A stretch of DNA of 45,154 nt from Bacteroidota bacterium (GCA_018831055.1 JAHJRE010000234.1:1-45154), one strand, 5' to 3'. Shown: positions 33,432-41,831, counted from the stretch's first letter. A program made the numbers and translations. Notes: generated from the sequence alone by a model not told the origin.

Positions 33432-34589
33432 TTAAAGTAAATTCAGATATTTCTCCAGAAAAACATTCAACCCACAAACCCTGAAATTACCCGATAGCAA
33501 ATAGTCCTCATCCTCATTATTGATTATTATGTAGTTTTGATCGGTATTAAGAAATTGCACAGCTTCCGTATTTCCTCTTGATGGTTTTATCCCGGATCCA
33601 AATTTGATTTCTATTCCGGCTATTGGAACATCCGCTTTTGTAATTACCAGGTCAAGTTCTGCTCCGTCATGAGTCCTGAAAAAATATACTTTGCGATTTG
33701 CCGGTAGCAATGGTAAAATCTGTTCAATAACAAACCCTTCCCAGGAAGAACCTTTCTTCGGATTTCCATACAATTGCTCTTTATTGTCAATTCCATTAAG
33801 ATAATGAAGCACACCGGAATCACGGATATAAACTTTTGGAGACTTGACCAATCTTTTTTTCGTATTGGAGTGAAAAGGTTTTATGGTTCTGATTAAAAAT
33901 GCATCTTCAAGAAATGAGATGTACTTTTTAATTGTATGTACACTTAAATCCAGACTTTTACCCAACTCCGAATAATTTACAATATTTCCATGATAATGAG
34001 CAAGCATGGTCCATAGTTTTTCCCCTGTTATCCGGTCACCGGTGAACCCAAGATTAGGTAAATCCCTTTCAAAATAGGTTTTTACAAAGTTATTCATCCA
34101 TTGGATCCAATATTTTTCGTGCAGAAAGGGATCAGGAAACCCTCCTTTTACCCATAACTGGTTAATCTCATGTTCAGGAAAGATTTCCGGGACTAAAAAC
34201 GGAGTAAGCTCGTAATAAGCAATTCTACCCGCCAATGATTCAGAACTATCTCTTATCAAATCAGGTGATGCGGAGCCAAGTAACAGAAACCTTCCCGGCC
34301 GCCTTTTTTGGTCAATCAGGCCTCTGAGTATTGGAAAAAGGTCTTTTTTCCTTTGTACCTCATCAATTATAACCAATGCATCTGTAAACTGTTCAAGATA
34401 GGTTTCAGAATCTTCCAGCTTCACAAAATCATTTGTTAACTCCAGATCAAGATATATTGATGATTTGAACTTATTTTTAATGTGCCTGGCGAGCGTTGTT
34501 TTACCAACTTGTCGGGGCCCGATAATAGCAACGCACGGAAATCCTTCGAGGAGATCAAGGATATGCTTTTCTGATAATCGCTTAATCAT
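33432..34589 (-). CDS. AAA-type ATPase with DUF4143 C-terminal domain
   Basis: The 385-aa protein has a Walker A motif GPRQVGKT (24-31), Walker B LVIIDE (72-77), sensor GSAS (105-108), a middle winged-helix region (about 200-245) and a DUF4143 domain with a nuclease-like core: SWEGFVIEQILPLLP, then RTHDGAELDLVI and GIEIKFG (D/E-x-K type). This family is abundant and variably present in Bacteroidota; a role in DNA or toxin-antitoxin-like processes has been suggested but none is established. It stands alone and starts within a few bases of a strong candidate -7 element that abuts a 53-base inverted repeat, suggesting autoregulation or leaderless transcription. Confidence 0.88.
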   Translation of the reverse strand: MIKRLSEKHILDLLEGFPCVAIIGPRQVGKTTLARHIKNKFKSSIYLDLELTNDFVKLEDSETYLEQFTDALVIIDEVQRKKDLFPILRGLIDQKRRPGRFLLLGSASPDLIRDSSESLAGRIAYYELTPFLVPEIFPEHEINQLWVKGGFPDPFLHEKYWIQWMNNFVKTYFERDLPNLGFTGDRITGEKLWTMLAHYHGNIVNYSELGKSLDLSVHTIKKYISFLEDAFLIRTIKPFHSNTKKRLVKSPKVYIRDSGVLHYLNGIDNKEQLYGNPKKGSSWEGFVIEQILPLLPANRKVYFFRTHDGAELDLVITKADVPIAGIEIKFGSGIKPSRGNTEAVQFLNTDQNYIIINNEDEDYLLSGNFRVCGLNVFLEKYLNLL

Positions 34590-34593
34590 TTGA

Positions 34594-34601
34594 CAAATTT
34601 A
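34594..34601 (-). promoter_or_regulatory. Candidate -7 element of the DUF4143 ATPase gene
   Basis: On the minus strand the bases read TAAATTTG, matching TAnnTTTG, and end only 4 bases before the annotated ATG at 34589. Transcription would then start at or next to the ATG, giving a leaderless mRNA. Alternatively the true start codon is further downstream. Confidence 0.4.
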
Positions 34602-34654
34602 CTAAATAAAACTAATAATTTGAATCCTGAGTTCAAAAATTTAGTTTTATTTAG
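34602..34654. repeat. Long AT-rich inverted repeat (23 + 7 + 23 bases)
   Basis: Left arm 34602-34624 and right arm 34632-34654 pair at 20 of 23 positions across a 7-base loop; only the three central positions of each arm mismatch. The outer core is CTAAATAAAACT on the left and AGTTTTATTTAG on the right. It directly abuts the candidate -7 element of the ATPase gene, so it covers the -15 to -65 promoter region and could be an operator. Confidence 0.7.
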
Positions 34655-34727
34655 ACGGGCTAATAATTAATCGAAACAAGATGATGTAATGAAATCGCGC
34701 TATACTATAACTCCAGCTGTTAATTTT

Positions 34728-34759
34728 CCTGTAACCTGCAACCTGCAACCTGCAACCTG
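34728..34759. repeat. Intergenic heptamer tandem repeat, copy 1 (CCTG[C/T]AA)
   Basis: Four full units (CCTGTAA and three CCTGCAA) plus a partial CCTGA lie in the gap between the ATPase and cold-shock genes. The same unit recurs at 39784 and 41744. The array is intergenic and in no reading frame of note. Confidence 0.85.
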
Positions 34760-34793
34760 ATCCTCATCATCCCGCCTCCCCACTTAAAATAAG

Positions 34794-35264
34794 CTATTTC
34801 TCCTCTTCGCTTTCTCTAAACAGCTTTACATTCATGGCGGAAGGACCTTTCTGACCGGCTCCAACCTCAAATACCACGAGATTCCCTTCTTTGATATCTT
34901 CTTCGGTATTGTTTACATGTACAAAGACACTTGCTTTGGATTCAAGGTCTTTGATAAATCCATAGCCTTTTGAATCATTGAAAAAGCTTACTACGCCTTT
35001 TCTAATCTGGTTGCCTTCTCTTTTTGTTTGTTGAATGGGAACGCTGATCACAATATCTTCAGCCTTGATCACTTCTTTTTGGGCCGGGTCGGGGGGGGTG
35101 TCGGTGATTCTGCCATGCTCATCAACATAGGCGATCATATCGTCAAGACTGCTGTTTTTCTCGTTTTCTTTCCTGGCAGCCCGTTTCTTTTCTTTTTCTT
35201 TTCTTTTTTTCTCTTTCCTGGTTCTGACGTCTTTTTTATTGAATGATTCCTGAGATCTTCCCAT
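34794..35264 (-). CDS. Cold-shock-domain protein with lysine/arginine-rich N-terminal extension
   Basis: The 156-aa protein has an N-terminal 45-residue segment dominated by Lys, Arg and Glu (KEKKRKEKEKKRAARKEN), a linker, and a C-terminal cold-shock domain from about residue 87: RKGVVSFFNDSKGYGFIKD (RNP1 KGYGFI) and ASVFVHVNN (RNP2 VFVHV), ending KGPSAMNVKLF. CSD proteins bind single-stranded RNA and act as RNA chaperones; the basic extension should add non-specific RNA or ribosome affinity. It lies downstream of an RRM gene on the same strand with a terminator hairpin between. The same RRM + CSP pairing recurs at 42.1-42.6 kb. Confidence 0.9.
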   Translation of the reverse strand: MGRSQESFNKKDVRTRKEKKRKEKEKKRAARKENEKNSSLDDMIAYVDEHGRITDTPPDPAQKEVIKAEDIVISVPIQQTKREGNQIRKGVVSFFNDSKGYGFIKDLESKASVFVHVNNTEEDIKEGNLVVFEVGAGQKGPSAMNVKLFRESEEEK

Positions 35265-35325
35265 AAATTCTTTTGTTGTTATGACTTTTTAAGGTGTTTT
35301 TAATATACTACCATACAATAATAAA

Positions 35326-35373
35326 AAATGCCCTGTGCCCATTCCCGGGGGAATGGGCAGGGCCAATTTTTTC
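35326..35373 (-). terminator. Hairpin terminator between the RRM and cold-shock genes, possibly bidirectional
   Basis: GCCCATTCCC (35337-35346) pairs with GGGAATGGGC (35349-35358) and is extended by GCCCT (35330-35334) with AGGGC (35359-35363) across a 2-base bulge. On the minus strand it is followed by an ATTTTTTAT run, and on the plus strand by a run of six T (35367 onward), so it could stop transcription in both directions. Confidence 0.75.
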
Positions 35374-35404
35374 ATAATATAAATGCAGCTTGATGTTAAA
35401 TTTA

Positions 35405-35659
35405 TCAATAATTGTCCTTACGGGGCCTTGCTTCATTCACCGTAAGCGGTCTGCTGTTGAAGTCTTTACCATTGAGCGACTTTATGGCATTATTGGCTTC
35501 TGAATCATCTTCCATGACAACAAAGCCAAAGCCTTTGCTCCGGCCACTAAACTTATCGGTAATTATCCTTGCAGATTCTACCTGTCCAAATTCACTGAAT
35601 ATCTTTTCCAGTTGCTGTTCTGTAACCTTGAAATCAAGGTTTCCTACATAAATGTTCAT
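35405..35659 (-). CDS. RRM-type RNA-binding protein (copy 1)
   Basis: The 84-aa protein is a single RNA recognition motif: RNP2 IYVGNL (3-8) and RNP1 KGFGFVVM (about 42-49), with the usual beta-alpha-beta-beta-alpha-beta pattern and a short basic tail ending PRKDNY. Small stand-alone RRM proteins are common in Bacteroidota and Cyanobacteria, often cold- or growth-regulated, and bind mRNA. It is closely similar to the 86-aa protein at 42111. A leader of about 150 bases with a hairpin precedes it. Confidence 0.95.
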   Translation of the reverse strand: MNIYVGNLDFKVTEQQLEKIFSEFGQVESARIITDKFSGRSKGFGFVVMEDDSEANNAIKSLNGKDFNSRPLTVNEARPRKDNY

Positions 35660-35963
35660 TGTGTTTTAAAATTAAATTATCAAACTACATGGACTGAACC
35701 TCCTGTGATTGTTACAGTTCCATGTTTTTCGGATTCAAAATGAAGAGCTAAAATTTCTAAATTCTATGGAGGATATTAGAAATAATTGCGCATTGTCTTA
35801 AATCAGAATTTTGCAAAGATACACAAATAGTTTGCATAATTATACTATTCTGAAAAACATATAGAGAAAACCAAAGGATTTGAATCCGAAAAATAAAATA
35901 GAAGCTATGTAATGTATATCCCGGAATGAATAGGAAATTAAGATCCCTGGTGTCTCTGGTTTG
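35660..35963 (-). other. Intergenic region: RRM (copy 1) leader with hairpin and promoter
   Basis: These 304 bases hold no gene. Close to the RRM start, CATGGACTG (35688-35696) pairs with CAGTTCCATG (35715-35724) with one bulged base. On the minus strand the loop contains AGGAGG (35699-35704), a rare strong SD-like string 40 bases from the ATG. A -7 element lies at 35814-35821. The remainder, to the stop of the endonuclease gene, shows nothing recognisable. Confidence 0.5.
35814..35821 (-). promoter_or_regulatory. Candidate -7 element of RRM gene copy 1
   Basis: On the minus strand the bases read TATCTTTG, identical to the candidate element of the second RRM gene at 41855-41862. It would give a 5' leader of about 145-150 bases, long as for many cold-shock-type genes. 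Confidence 0.5.
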
Positions 35964-37040
35964 CTATTTGATGATTTTAAACGATTTCGTTAATCCTGTA
36001 GTTGTGTTTGAAATTTTCAGGAAGTATATGCCTTTCCTGAGAAAAGCTGTGTTAATGTAAACTCTGCTTTCATTTTCAATAATCCCTGCTTCAACAGCTT
36101 GTCCTGTTATACCGGTTAAGCTTATGTGGATTTGATTTATATCATTATTATCGGTCATCCTGATATTCAAAACATCAGTCACAGGATTGGGATAAACAGA
36201 TACCCATGCTAAATTATCGGACTTCTCCATAATGGCTGTATAAAACCAGATTACCTCCACATATTCAGGATGATCGATAAAAGGGTTCCTGTTTCCCTGA
36301 ATATCATAAACAGTGTTATTTCTATCGGTTTCTTTTGAGCTGACCGGATCGGCCATATGCCAGTCCCAAAGCAGCTCAAGTGCCCAGGGTTTTGGCTGGG
36401 AACCATTGAACATATCACTACCCGGCCATGTAATGTCTTCTTCATAATAGCGGGTAGCCATATAGAAAAAACCGCGGGCAAGGTCTCCTTTGTATTCATC
36501 AATGGGCTCAAAAACAGTTCCTGAATAACCCGGGGAAATGCAATTGCCCAATTTTGAGCTATTTAAGGATGTCCAGCTTGCATTGCCAACTTCACCATAG
36601 GGATGATTGCCTCTCTGTCCGTTTACCCATCCATCGGTCGGATAAATGTGAAAAAGATCGGAGTACATCGGGTAGATTTCACCGCCAAACCAGCTTTTTG
36701 GGAAACTATGCTCACGGTTGTAGCAATCCCCTTCCTGGGTATAATTTCCGCACTGATCGGTAATGAACGTGTATTGATATGGCGGTGTGCCCCCCGGAAT
36801 GTCGGAGTATATGTCCCAGACTTTTCCATTGGGCTTTTGGTCGGTCAGTTCAAACAGTTCCCAGAGCTCTCCATAGGTTACGGTAGTATGATCATCGATG
36901 ATGTCATGCAATGCCTCCTGCAGCATTGTTCCGTTTAAGCCTGCAGCATTGTCGTAATACCCGGGCGGGATCTGGCCTATTCCTTGCTGAAAGGCAATGA
37001 GAATAATTATGACAATATAAAAGTGCTTGAATAAACTCAT
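35964..37040 (-). CDS. Secreted endonuclease I with T9SS sorting domain
   Basis: This 358-aa product (counted from ATG 37040) has a signal peptide (residues 1-23, ending GIGQ), an endonuclease I (EndA/Vvn, His-Me finger) catalytic domain, and a T9SS C-terminal domain from about residue 280 (VYPNPVTDVLNI, KGIYFLKI, KSFKIIK). Catalytic motif NREHSFPKSWF contains Glu110 and His111. DLFHIYPTDGWVNGQRGN (128-145) carries the metal-binding Asn. Family enzymes degrade DNA and RNA non-specifically and are disulfide-stabilised (Cys97, Cys106 seen). Likely role is extracellular nucleic-acid scavenging. ATG 37070 is an alternative start with a longer N-region. Confidence 0.9.
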   Translation of the reverse strand: MSLFKHFYIVIIILIAFQQGIGQIPPGYYDNAAGLNGTMLQEALHDIIDDHTTVTYGELWELFELTDQKPNGKVWDIYSDIPGGTPPYQYTFITDQCGNYTQEGDCYNREHSFPKSWFGGEIYPMYSDLFHIYPTDGWVNGQRGNHPYGEVGNASWTSLNSSKLGNCISPGYSGTVFEPIDEYKGDLARGFFYMATRYYEEDITWPGSDMFNGSQPKPWALELLWDWHMADPVSSKETDRNNTVYDIQGNRNPFIDHPEYVEVIWFYTAIMEKSDNLAWVSVYPNPVTDVLNIRMTDNNDINQIHISLTGITGQAVEAGIIENESRVYINTAFLRKGIYFLKISNTTTGLTKSFKIIK

Positions 37041-37361
37041 GGCGTTAAGAGTTGTGACTTTATTTATCATGCGTATAGTTGTCCTACAAGGCGTAAAATT
37101 AAATAAATTCCAATAGATGGAGGATTATCTTGTTGATTACACATGAAGTTATTTGAATATAACAGAAGTGCTTGATAGGGGTAAAAATATGTCGCGGTTT
37201 CAGTTGTCCATAATTGAACATAAATTAAATTTTTTGAACACTTTTTCGATCATTTTTCTAAATAATAGTTACCTTAATGAATAGACAAACAACGCATTAC
37301 ATAAATGGCATATTTTTAGGTATTTATCCTCTGTCAGTGCCATTAACCAAAACAAATAGTC
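37041..37361. other. Divergent intergenic region, endonuclease / permease
   Basis: About 320 AT-rich bases between the endonuclease (-) and the permease (+). I found no convincing promoter match, repeat, RNA or frame here. TATTTTTA at about 37311 is only a partial match to the -7 consensus. Confidence 0.4.
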
Positions 37362-39758
37362 ATGTTCAGAAGTTTTTTGATATCAGCTTTCCGCAATATT
37401 TTCAAGTATAAGACTTTTTCGTTTATAAATATTGCTGGATTATCCATTGGTATTGCCGTGAGTATTTTTGGTTTCCTTTATGTTTACCATGAGCTTAGCT
37501 ATGATAAATTCAATAAGAATTCAGAGAAAATATACCGGATAGCTGTGGATGCGCTTATCGGAAGTACGGATATTTACCAGACTTTTACTCCTGCTCCCAT
37601 GGCTCAGGCCTTGTACAATGAGTTTCCCGAAATCGACAAGGTTTGCCGTATTACCAATCCTACAGAAATTGAATATACTGTTGGCGAAAAAAACTACCTG
37701 ATAGAGAATACCTTTTATACAGATTCAACATTTTTCGAAATATTTACATTTCCTGTTGTATACGGTAAAACATCAAAGCTTCTGAACGAACCGTATACTG
37801 CTGTCCTGACAAAAAGTACCGCGGTAAAATTATTTGGAGACAGGAATCCTGTAGATGAAATCATTGAAAAAGACAGTACGGTTTTTAAAATTATTGCAGT
37901 TGTGGAAGATGTCCCTGCAAATTCACATTTTAACTTTGATCTGGCATTGTCATTGACAAGCTTTGATGGCATGTATAATGACAATAACTGGTTCAATAAT
38001 AATTTCAGAACCTACATCATGACCCATGAAAATGCGGATGCGGATAATATTCAGGAAAGATTGCCGGATTTTACTGATAAATACCTTTTTAACGGCAGAT
38101 ACTCGGAGAACACCGCAAAAGGGAACAAATGGGTGTTATATCTTCAATCCCTGGAGTGTATTCATCTGGATTCACATATCAGAGGGGAGTTTAAGCCCAA
38201 TGGGAACAGGGAGTATGTTCAGATTTTCATGATCGTTTCGATCTTCATTTTACTGATAGCTTGTGTCAATTTTATCAATTTGTCGACAGCCCGTTCCGCT
38301 ACAAGGGCAAAAGAAGTGGGTATACGAAAGGTTGTGGGTTCAAACAGGAGAATTCTTTTCTGGCAGTTCTTCGGAGAATCTATGCTTATAACCTTCTTTT
38401 CTTTGTTAATTGCTTTATCCATCGTGGAAATTGTCATTGGTCTTTCCGATTTTACAGGACTTGATTTTTCCATGTCCTATCTGAGCAATCCATATACCAT
38501 TCCGCTGCTGTTACTACTGGTATTGATTGTGGGAACAATATCAGGAATCTATCCTGCTATGGTACTTTCTTCATACAGACCATTGGTGGTATTAAAAGAA
38601 AAAGGCATCACCAGTAAAGGTGCAGGTTGGTTCAGATCCGTTCTGGTGGTAATTCAATTTACAATCTCGGTAGGTCTTATTGTAGGCACTGTAGTGATCT
38701 CAAAGCAGTTAAACTTATTGCAGAATGTTAATCTTGGCTTTGATAAAGAGCATGTTGTAACTATTGAAAATGTGGACTTGCTGAAGGGTAACACCAGGTC
38801 CTTCATTCATGATATCAAGCAATTATCCTTTGCGGAGGAAGCCTCAAATGCCCACCGCCTGCCCGGAATGAGATTGATCAACATAGGCTTTGGTGTCAAC
38901 AATTTTGAAACAAACTTTTCCCTGAATCTCATCCTTTGCGATGAAAATCTTTTGGATGTATTGAAATTTGAGTTGCTTGCAGGAAGATTCTTCTCCGGTG
39001 ATTTCCCTACCGATACAGCCGCTATCGTTATCAATGAGTCTGCAGTAAAGACATTGGGATGGACCGTTGAGGAGGCATTGGGACAAAAGCTGAATGACTG
39101 GTCACCTGAAAGGAATATGTTTCATGTTATAGGTGTAGTGAAGGATTTCTATTATGAATCAAAACACAATAAGATACAACCCATGGGATTTTTACTTTAC
39201 GAAAGGTGGTTTGGGAATGGGACGGAACTGGCTGCAATCAGGATGAAACCCGGCGATACTAAATTTCAGCTTACTGAAATAGAAAAAATCTGGAACAATT
39301 ATGGTTCGGAAATACCCTTTAAATACTCCTTCCTGGATAATGAATATGATGCAATGTACAGAAATGAGATGACAACCCAAAAGCTATTCATTACATTTTC
39401 CTTCCTGGCAATTTTTATAGCCTGTCTGGGCCTGCTCGGTCTGGCATCCTTCATCATTATGCAAAAGACCAAGGAAATTGGAATCCGGAAAGCATTGGGC
39501 TCATCATTATTTGGAATTTACTGGTTTATATCTCAGAAATTTGGCAAATGGGTTATCATTGCTAACGTTATAGCTATTCCACTTTCATGGTTTTTAATGA
39601 AACGCTGGCTCGAAAACTTTGAATATCGCATCTCAATAAGCTGGTGGATATTTCTGCTTGCCACAGTGATTTCTATCTTAATAGCATTACTTACAACATT
39701 TTATCAAACAATCAGAGCTTCAAGGGCAAATCCCGTAGACGCACTACGCTACGAATAA
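37362..39758 (+). CDS. FtsX/MacB-type ABC transporter permease (orphan)
   Basis: The 798-aa protein has the MacB_PCD plus FtsX arrangement typical of Bacteroidota: an N-terminal membrane helix (about 18-42, NIAGLSIGIAVSIFGFLY), an extracytoplasmic domain (45-280), three helices (about 285-405, with RAKEVGIRKVVGSNR at about 314-328), a second periplasmic domain (450-670) and C-terminal helices after TKEIGIRKALGSS. The two GIRK motifs are the coupling helices that contact the ATPase. No ATP-binding gene is adjacent, so its partner is elsewhere. Such permeases act in mechanotransmission (lipoprotein or peptide release) rather than classical transport; the substrate is unknown. Confidence 0.9.
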   Translation: MFRSFLISAFRNIFKYKTFSFINIAGLSIGIAVSIFGFLYVYHELSYDKFNKNSEKIYRIAVDALIGSTDIYQTFTPAPMAQALYNEFPEIDKVCRITNPTEIEYTVGEKNYLIENTFYTDSTFFEIFTFPVVYGKTSKLLNEPYTAVLTKSTAVKLFGDRNPVDEIIEKDSTVFKIIAVVEDVPANSHFNFDLALSLTSFDGMYNDNNWFNNNFRTYIMTHENADADNIQERLPDFTDKYLFNGRYSENTAKGNKWVLYLQSLECIHLDSHIRGEFKPNGNREYVQIFMIVSIFILLIACVNFINLSTARSATRAKEVGIRKVVGSNRRILFWQFFGESMLITFFSLLIALSIVEIVIGLSDFTGLDFSMSYLSNPYTIPLLLLLVLIVGTISGIYPAMVLSSYRPLVVLKEKGITSKGAGWFRSVLVVIQFTISVGLIVGTVVISKQLNLLQNVNLGFDKEHVVTIENVDLLKGNTRSFIHDIKQLSFAEEASNAHRLPGMRLINIGFGVNNFETNFSLNLILCDENLLDVLKFELLAGRFFSGDFPTDTAAIVINESAVKTLGWTVEEALGQKLNDWSPERNMFHVIGVVKDFYYESKHNKIQPMGFLLYERWFGNGTELAAIRMKPGDTKFQLTEIEKIWNNYGSEIPFKYSFLDNEYDAMYRNEMTTQKLFITFSFLAIFIACLGLLGLASFIIMQKTKEIGIRKALGSSLFGIYWFISQKFGKWVIIANVIAIPLSWFLMKRWLENFEYRISISWWIFLLATVISILIALLTTFYQTIRASRANPVDALRYE

Positions 39759-39783
39759 CATGGTATACATGTCGGATCGTTAA

Positions 39784-39818
39784 CCTGCAACCTGCCCCCT
39801 GCCCCCTGCAACTTGCCC
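39784..39818. repeat. Intergenic heptamer tandem repeat, copy 2 (CCTGC[AA/CC]-type)
   Basis: Five consecutive 7-base units (CCTGCAA, CCTGCCC, CCTGCCC, CCTGCAA, CTTGCCC) sit 25 bases after the permease stop. They are degenerate relatives of the CCTGCAA unit at 34728 and 41744. Confidence 0.75.
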
Positions 39819-39927
39819 CCTTTTTCCCCCTCTGCTTTTCATTCAGTATCCCTCAGAATTGAACGGATTTTGTCGTACGTTTTTTGTAAATTCGATTCGT
39901 TTCTGAAACAAAACAATAAGTAATACT

Positions 39928-41583
39928 ATGAAAAGGATATTCAGCATTCTTCCGGTTTGTTTATTTTCCTTATTTGCTTTTTCCCAACATACCTTTAATC
40001 CGGTTACCCAGGCAGTTGGACTGGAGGTCAATACCCAAAACCTCGGGCAGGCTGTTGGCTGGGGGGACATCGACAATGATGGTGACCTTGACCTTGCCTA
40101 TTCCTATTCCAACCCTGCGGAATTTAAACTTTACAGGAATGATGAAGGGATGTATACCGATATTACCACTGTTGCAGGCCTGACGGGCATCAGCGCCTGG
40201 ACGATAATTTGGGCTGAGGTTACGGGTGACACCCTGAATGACCTTATAACAAGAAGCAGCCTTTACAGAAATAATGGTGACTACATTTTCATATTTGCGG
40301 GAAATATCGCCGGACAAATCAGTTCGGTTGCAGATTTTGATAAGGATGGGAACCTTGATCTTTTCGATAGAAGCCTGCCAGGAATTAAAACTGGTGATGG
40401 ATATGGAAATTTTACGATTGAATATCCATTGGATGTTCAAGGCGTCAGGTCAACGGTTTGTTTCGATTTTGACCTCGACGGAGATATTGATGTTTTTGCA
40501 GGAACAAGTGACCAATACGAAAACAAGCTTTTCAGGAATGACGGGAACATGGTTTTTACGGATGTTACAAACGGCTGCGGAATGGTTATGCAAAATGATA
40601 TTTATGGTGTTGCTGCAGGAGATATCAATAATGACGGGTATCCTGATATTTATGCGGCGGTTCATAAAGACCAATTGGAGGATCCCGGGAATTATCTTTT
40701 CCGTAATAACGGTGATGGTACTTTCAGCGATATTACTACGTCAGCTGGCACCATCGGTCAACCTTCAACGAGAACTGCCAGTTTCGCTGATGTAAACAAT
40801 GATGGCTGGCTCGATATCCTTGTCGATGATCATTATCATGGCAATTTTCTTTACCTGAACAATGGTGACGAAACCTTCGATGAAGTAGCCGATGAATTGA
40901 ATATCAGGGATGTCGTAACTTCCTGGGAGATCGGAGGGGATTACTTTGGCACATCCTGGGGTGATTATAACCTGGACGGAGCCATAGATTTTTTCGGTTC
41001 CGGCCATATGAGCAGGCAAAAACTTTATGAAAACCAGAATTGCCCGAACAATTTCCTGAATATTGAACTAACAGGTACGGTATCCAATTACAATGCCGTT
41101 GGAACCCGTGTTGAGGTCATTACAGGAAGCATGCATACATATCATACCGTAATTGCCGGTGACGGCGGAAATAATTTTCACAGTTATCCGCTTGAAATCG
41201 GACTGGGTGATGAAACTACAGTGGATGAGATCAGGATCTATTGGCCCAACAGTGATGTTCAATACTTGTATGATATTCAGGCAAATACATTTTTAAAAGT
41301 AACGGAAGGCAATCCGGTTTCGGTTTCGGGAGAAGGAATTCCTGGTGATATGGAATTATTTCCGAATCCTGCAACAGAAACAGTAACTTTCAGCATCAAC
41401 ACATTTTTCTCAGAACCGGTTGAGATAACCATATTCAGCTCTGATGGCCGTGCTTTGATTTATGAAAAAATTGAGATAGCCGGATCGTACACCATTCCTG
41501 TTCGACACCTGGCAGGCGGTTTGTATGTTGTCAGGATTCATTCCGCTAAATATTCGAATGTGAGTAAACTGATCGTTAAATAA
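39928..41583 (+). CDS. Secreted FG-GAP/VCBS repeat protein with ASPIC/UnbV and T9SS domains
   Basis: The 551-aa protein has a signal peptide (ending FAFSQ, residue 20). At least six FG-GAP-like calcium-binding loops follow (DIDNDGDLDL, DFDKDGNLDLF, DFDLDGDIDVF, DINNDGYPDIY, DVNNDGWLDIL, DYNLDGAIDFF), giving an integrin-like seven-bladed propeller. An ASPIC/UnbV domain comes next (about 365-465: FLNIELTG, NAVGTRVEV, DEIRIYWPN), then a T9SS sorting domain (about 470-551: MELFPNPATETV, GGLYVVRIHS). Expected location is the cell surface, with a probable binding or adhesion role. It is monocistronic as far as can be seen, with an inverted repeat 51 bases after the stop. Confidence 0.92.
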   Translation: MKRIFSILPVCLFSLFAFSQHTFNPVTQAVGLEVNTQNLGQAVGWGDIDNDGDLDLAYSYSNPAEFKLYRNDEGMYTDITTVAGLTGISAWTIIWAEVTGDTLNDLITRSSLYRNNGDYIFIFAGNIAGQISSVADFDKDGNLDLFDRSLPGIKTGDGYGNFTIEYPLDVQGVRSTVCFDFDLDGDIDVFAGTSDQYENKLFRNDGNMVFTDVTNGCGMVMQNDIYGVAAGDINNDGYPDIYAAVHKDQLEDPGNYLFRNNGDGTFSDITTSAGTIGQPSTRTASFADVNNDGWLDILVDDHYHGNFLYLNNGDETFDEVADELNIRDVVTSWEIGGDYFGTSWGDYNLDGAIDFFGSGHMSRQKLYENQNCPNNFLNIELTGTVSNYNAVGTRVEVITGSMHTYHTVIAGDGGNNFHSYPLEIGLGDETTVDEIRIYWPNSDVQYLYDIQANTFLKVTEGNPVSVSGEGIPGDMELFPNPATETVTFSINTFFSEPVEITIFSSDGRALIYEKIEIAGSYTIPVRHLAGGLYVVRIHSAKYSNVSKLIVK

Positions 41584-41633
41584 ATGAAATGTATTCTGTG
41601 ATTTCCCCTGCACCTTTATCCCGGAAAGTAAAA

Positions 41634-41685
41634 AGTCACAATAGATTTATGAAATTGGGGCTTTCTAATGTGCCCTATTGTGACT
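41634..41685 (+). repeat. Inverted repeat, 11-bp arms
   Basis: AGTCACAATAG (41634-41644) is perfectly complementary to CTATTGTGACT (41675-41685), with a 30-base loop that can pair further (GGGC with GCCC). It lies 51 bases after the FG-GAP gene stop without a clear T-run, so it is a weak terminator candidate or a 3' mRNA-stabilising hairpin. Confidence 0.6.
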
Positions 41686-41730
41686 ATTGTGGTTTATATT
41701 AAATGAATATCAGGAATGATTAATAACAAG

Positions 41731-41792
41731 TTACAGGTTGCTACCTGTAACCTGCAACCTGTAACCTGTAACCTGAAACCTGCAACCTGCAA
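41731..41792. repeat. Intergenic heptamer tandem repeat, copy 3, with inverted first unit
   Basis: Seven units of CCTGNAA (41744-41792: TAA, CAA, TAA, TAA, AAA, CAA, CAA endings after CCTG) are preceded by one copy in reverse orientation. TTACAGGT (41731-41738) pairs with ACCTGTAA (41743-41750), so the array begins with an 8-bp hairpin. Confidence 0.85.
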
Positions 41793-41831
41793 CCCTTTGT
41801 TAATGTTTCCCGATACTCATATAAAATAAAA

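Noticed and set aside
34728-41792. CRISPR array
   Set aside because: The repeated unit is only 7 bases with no unique spacers, arrays are short, and no cas gene is nearby.
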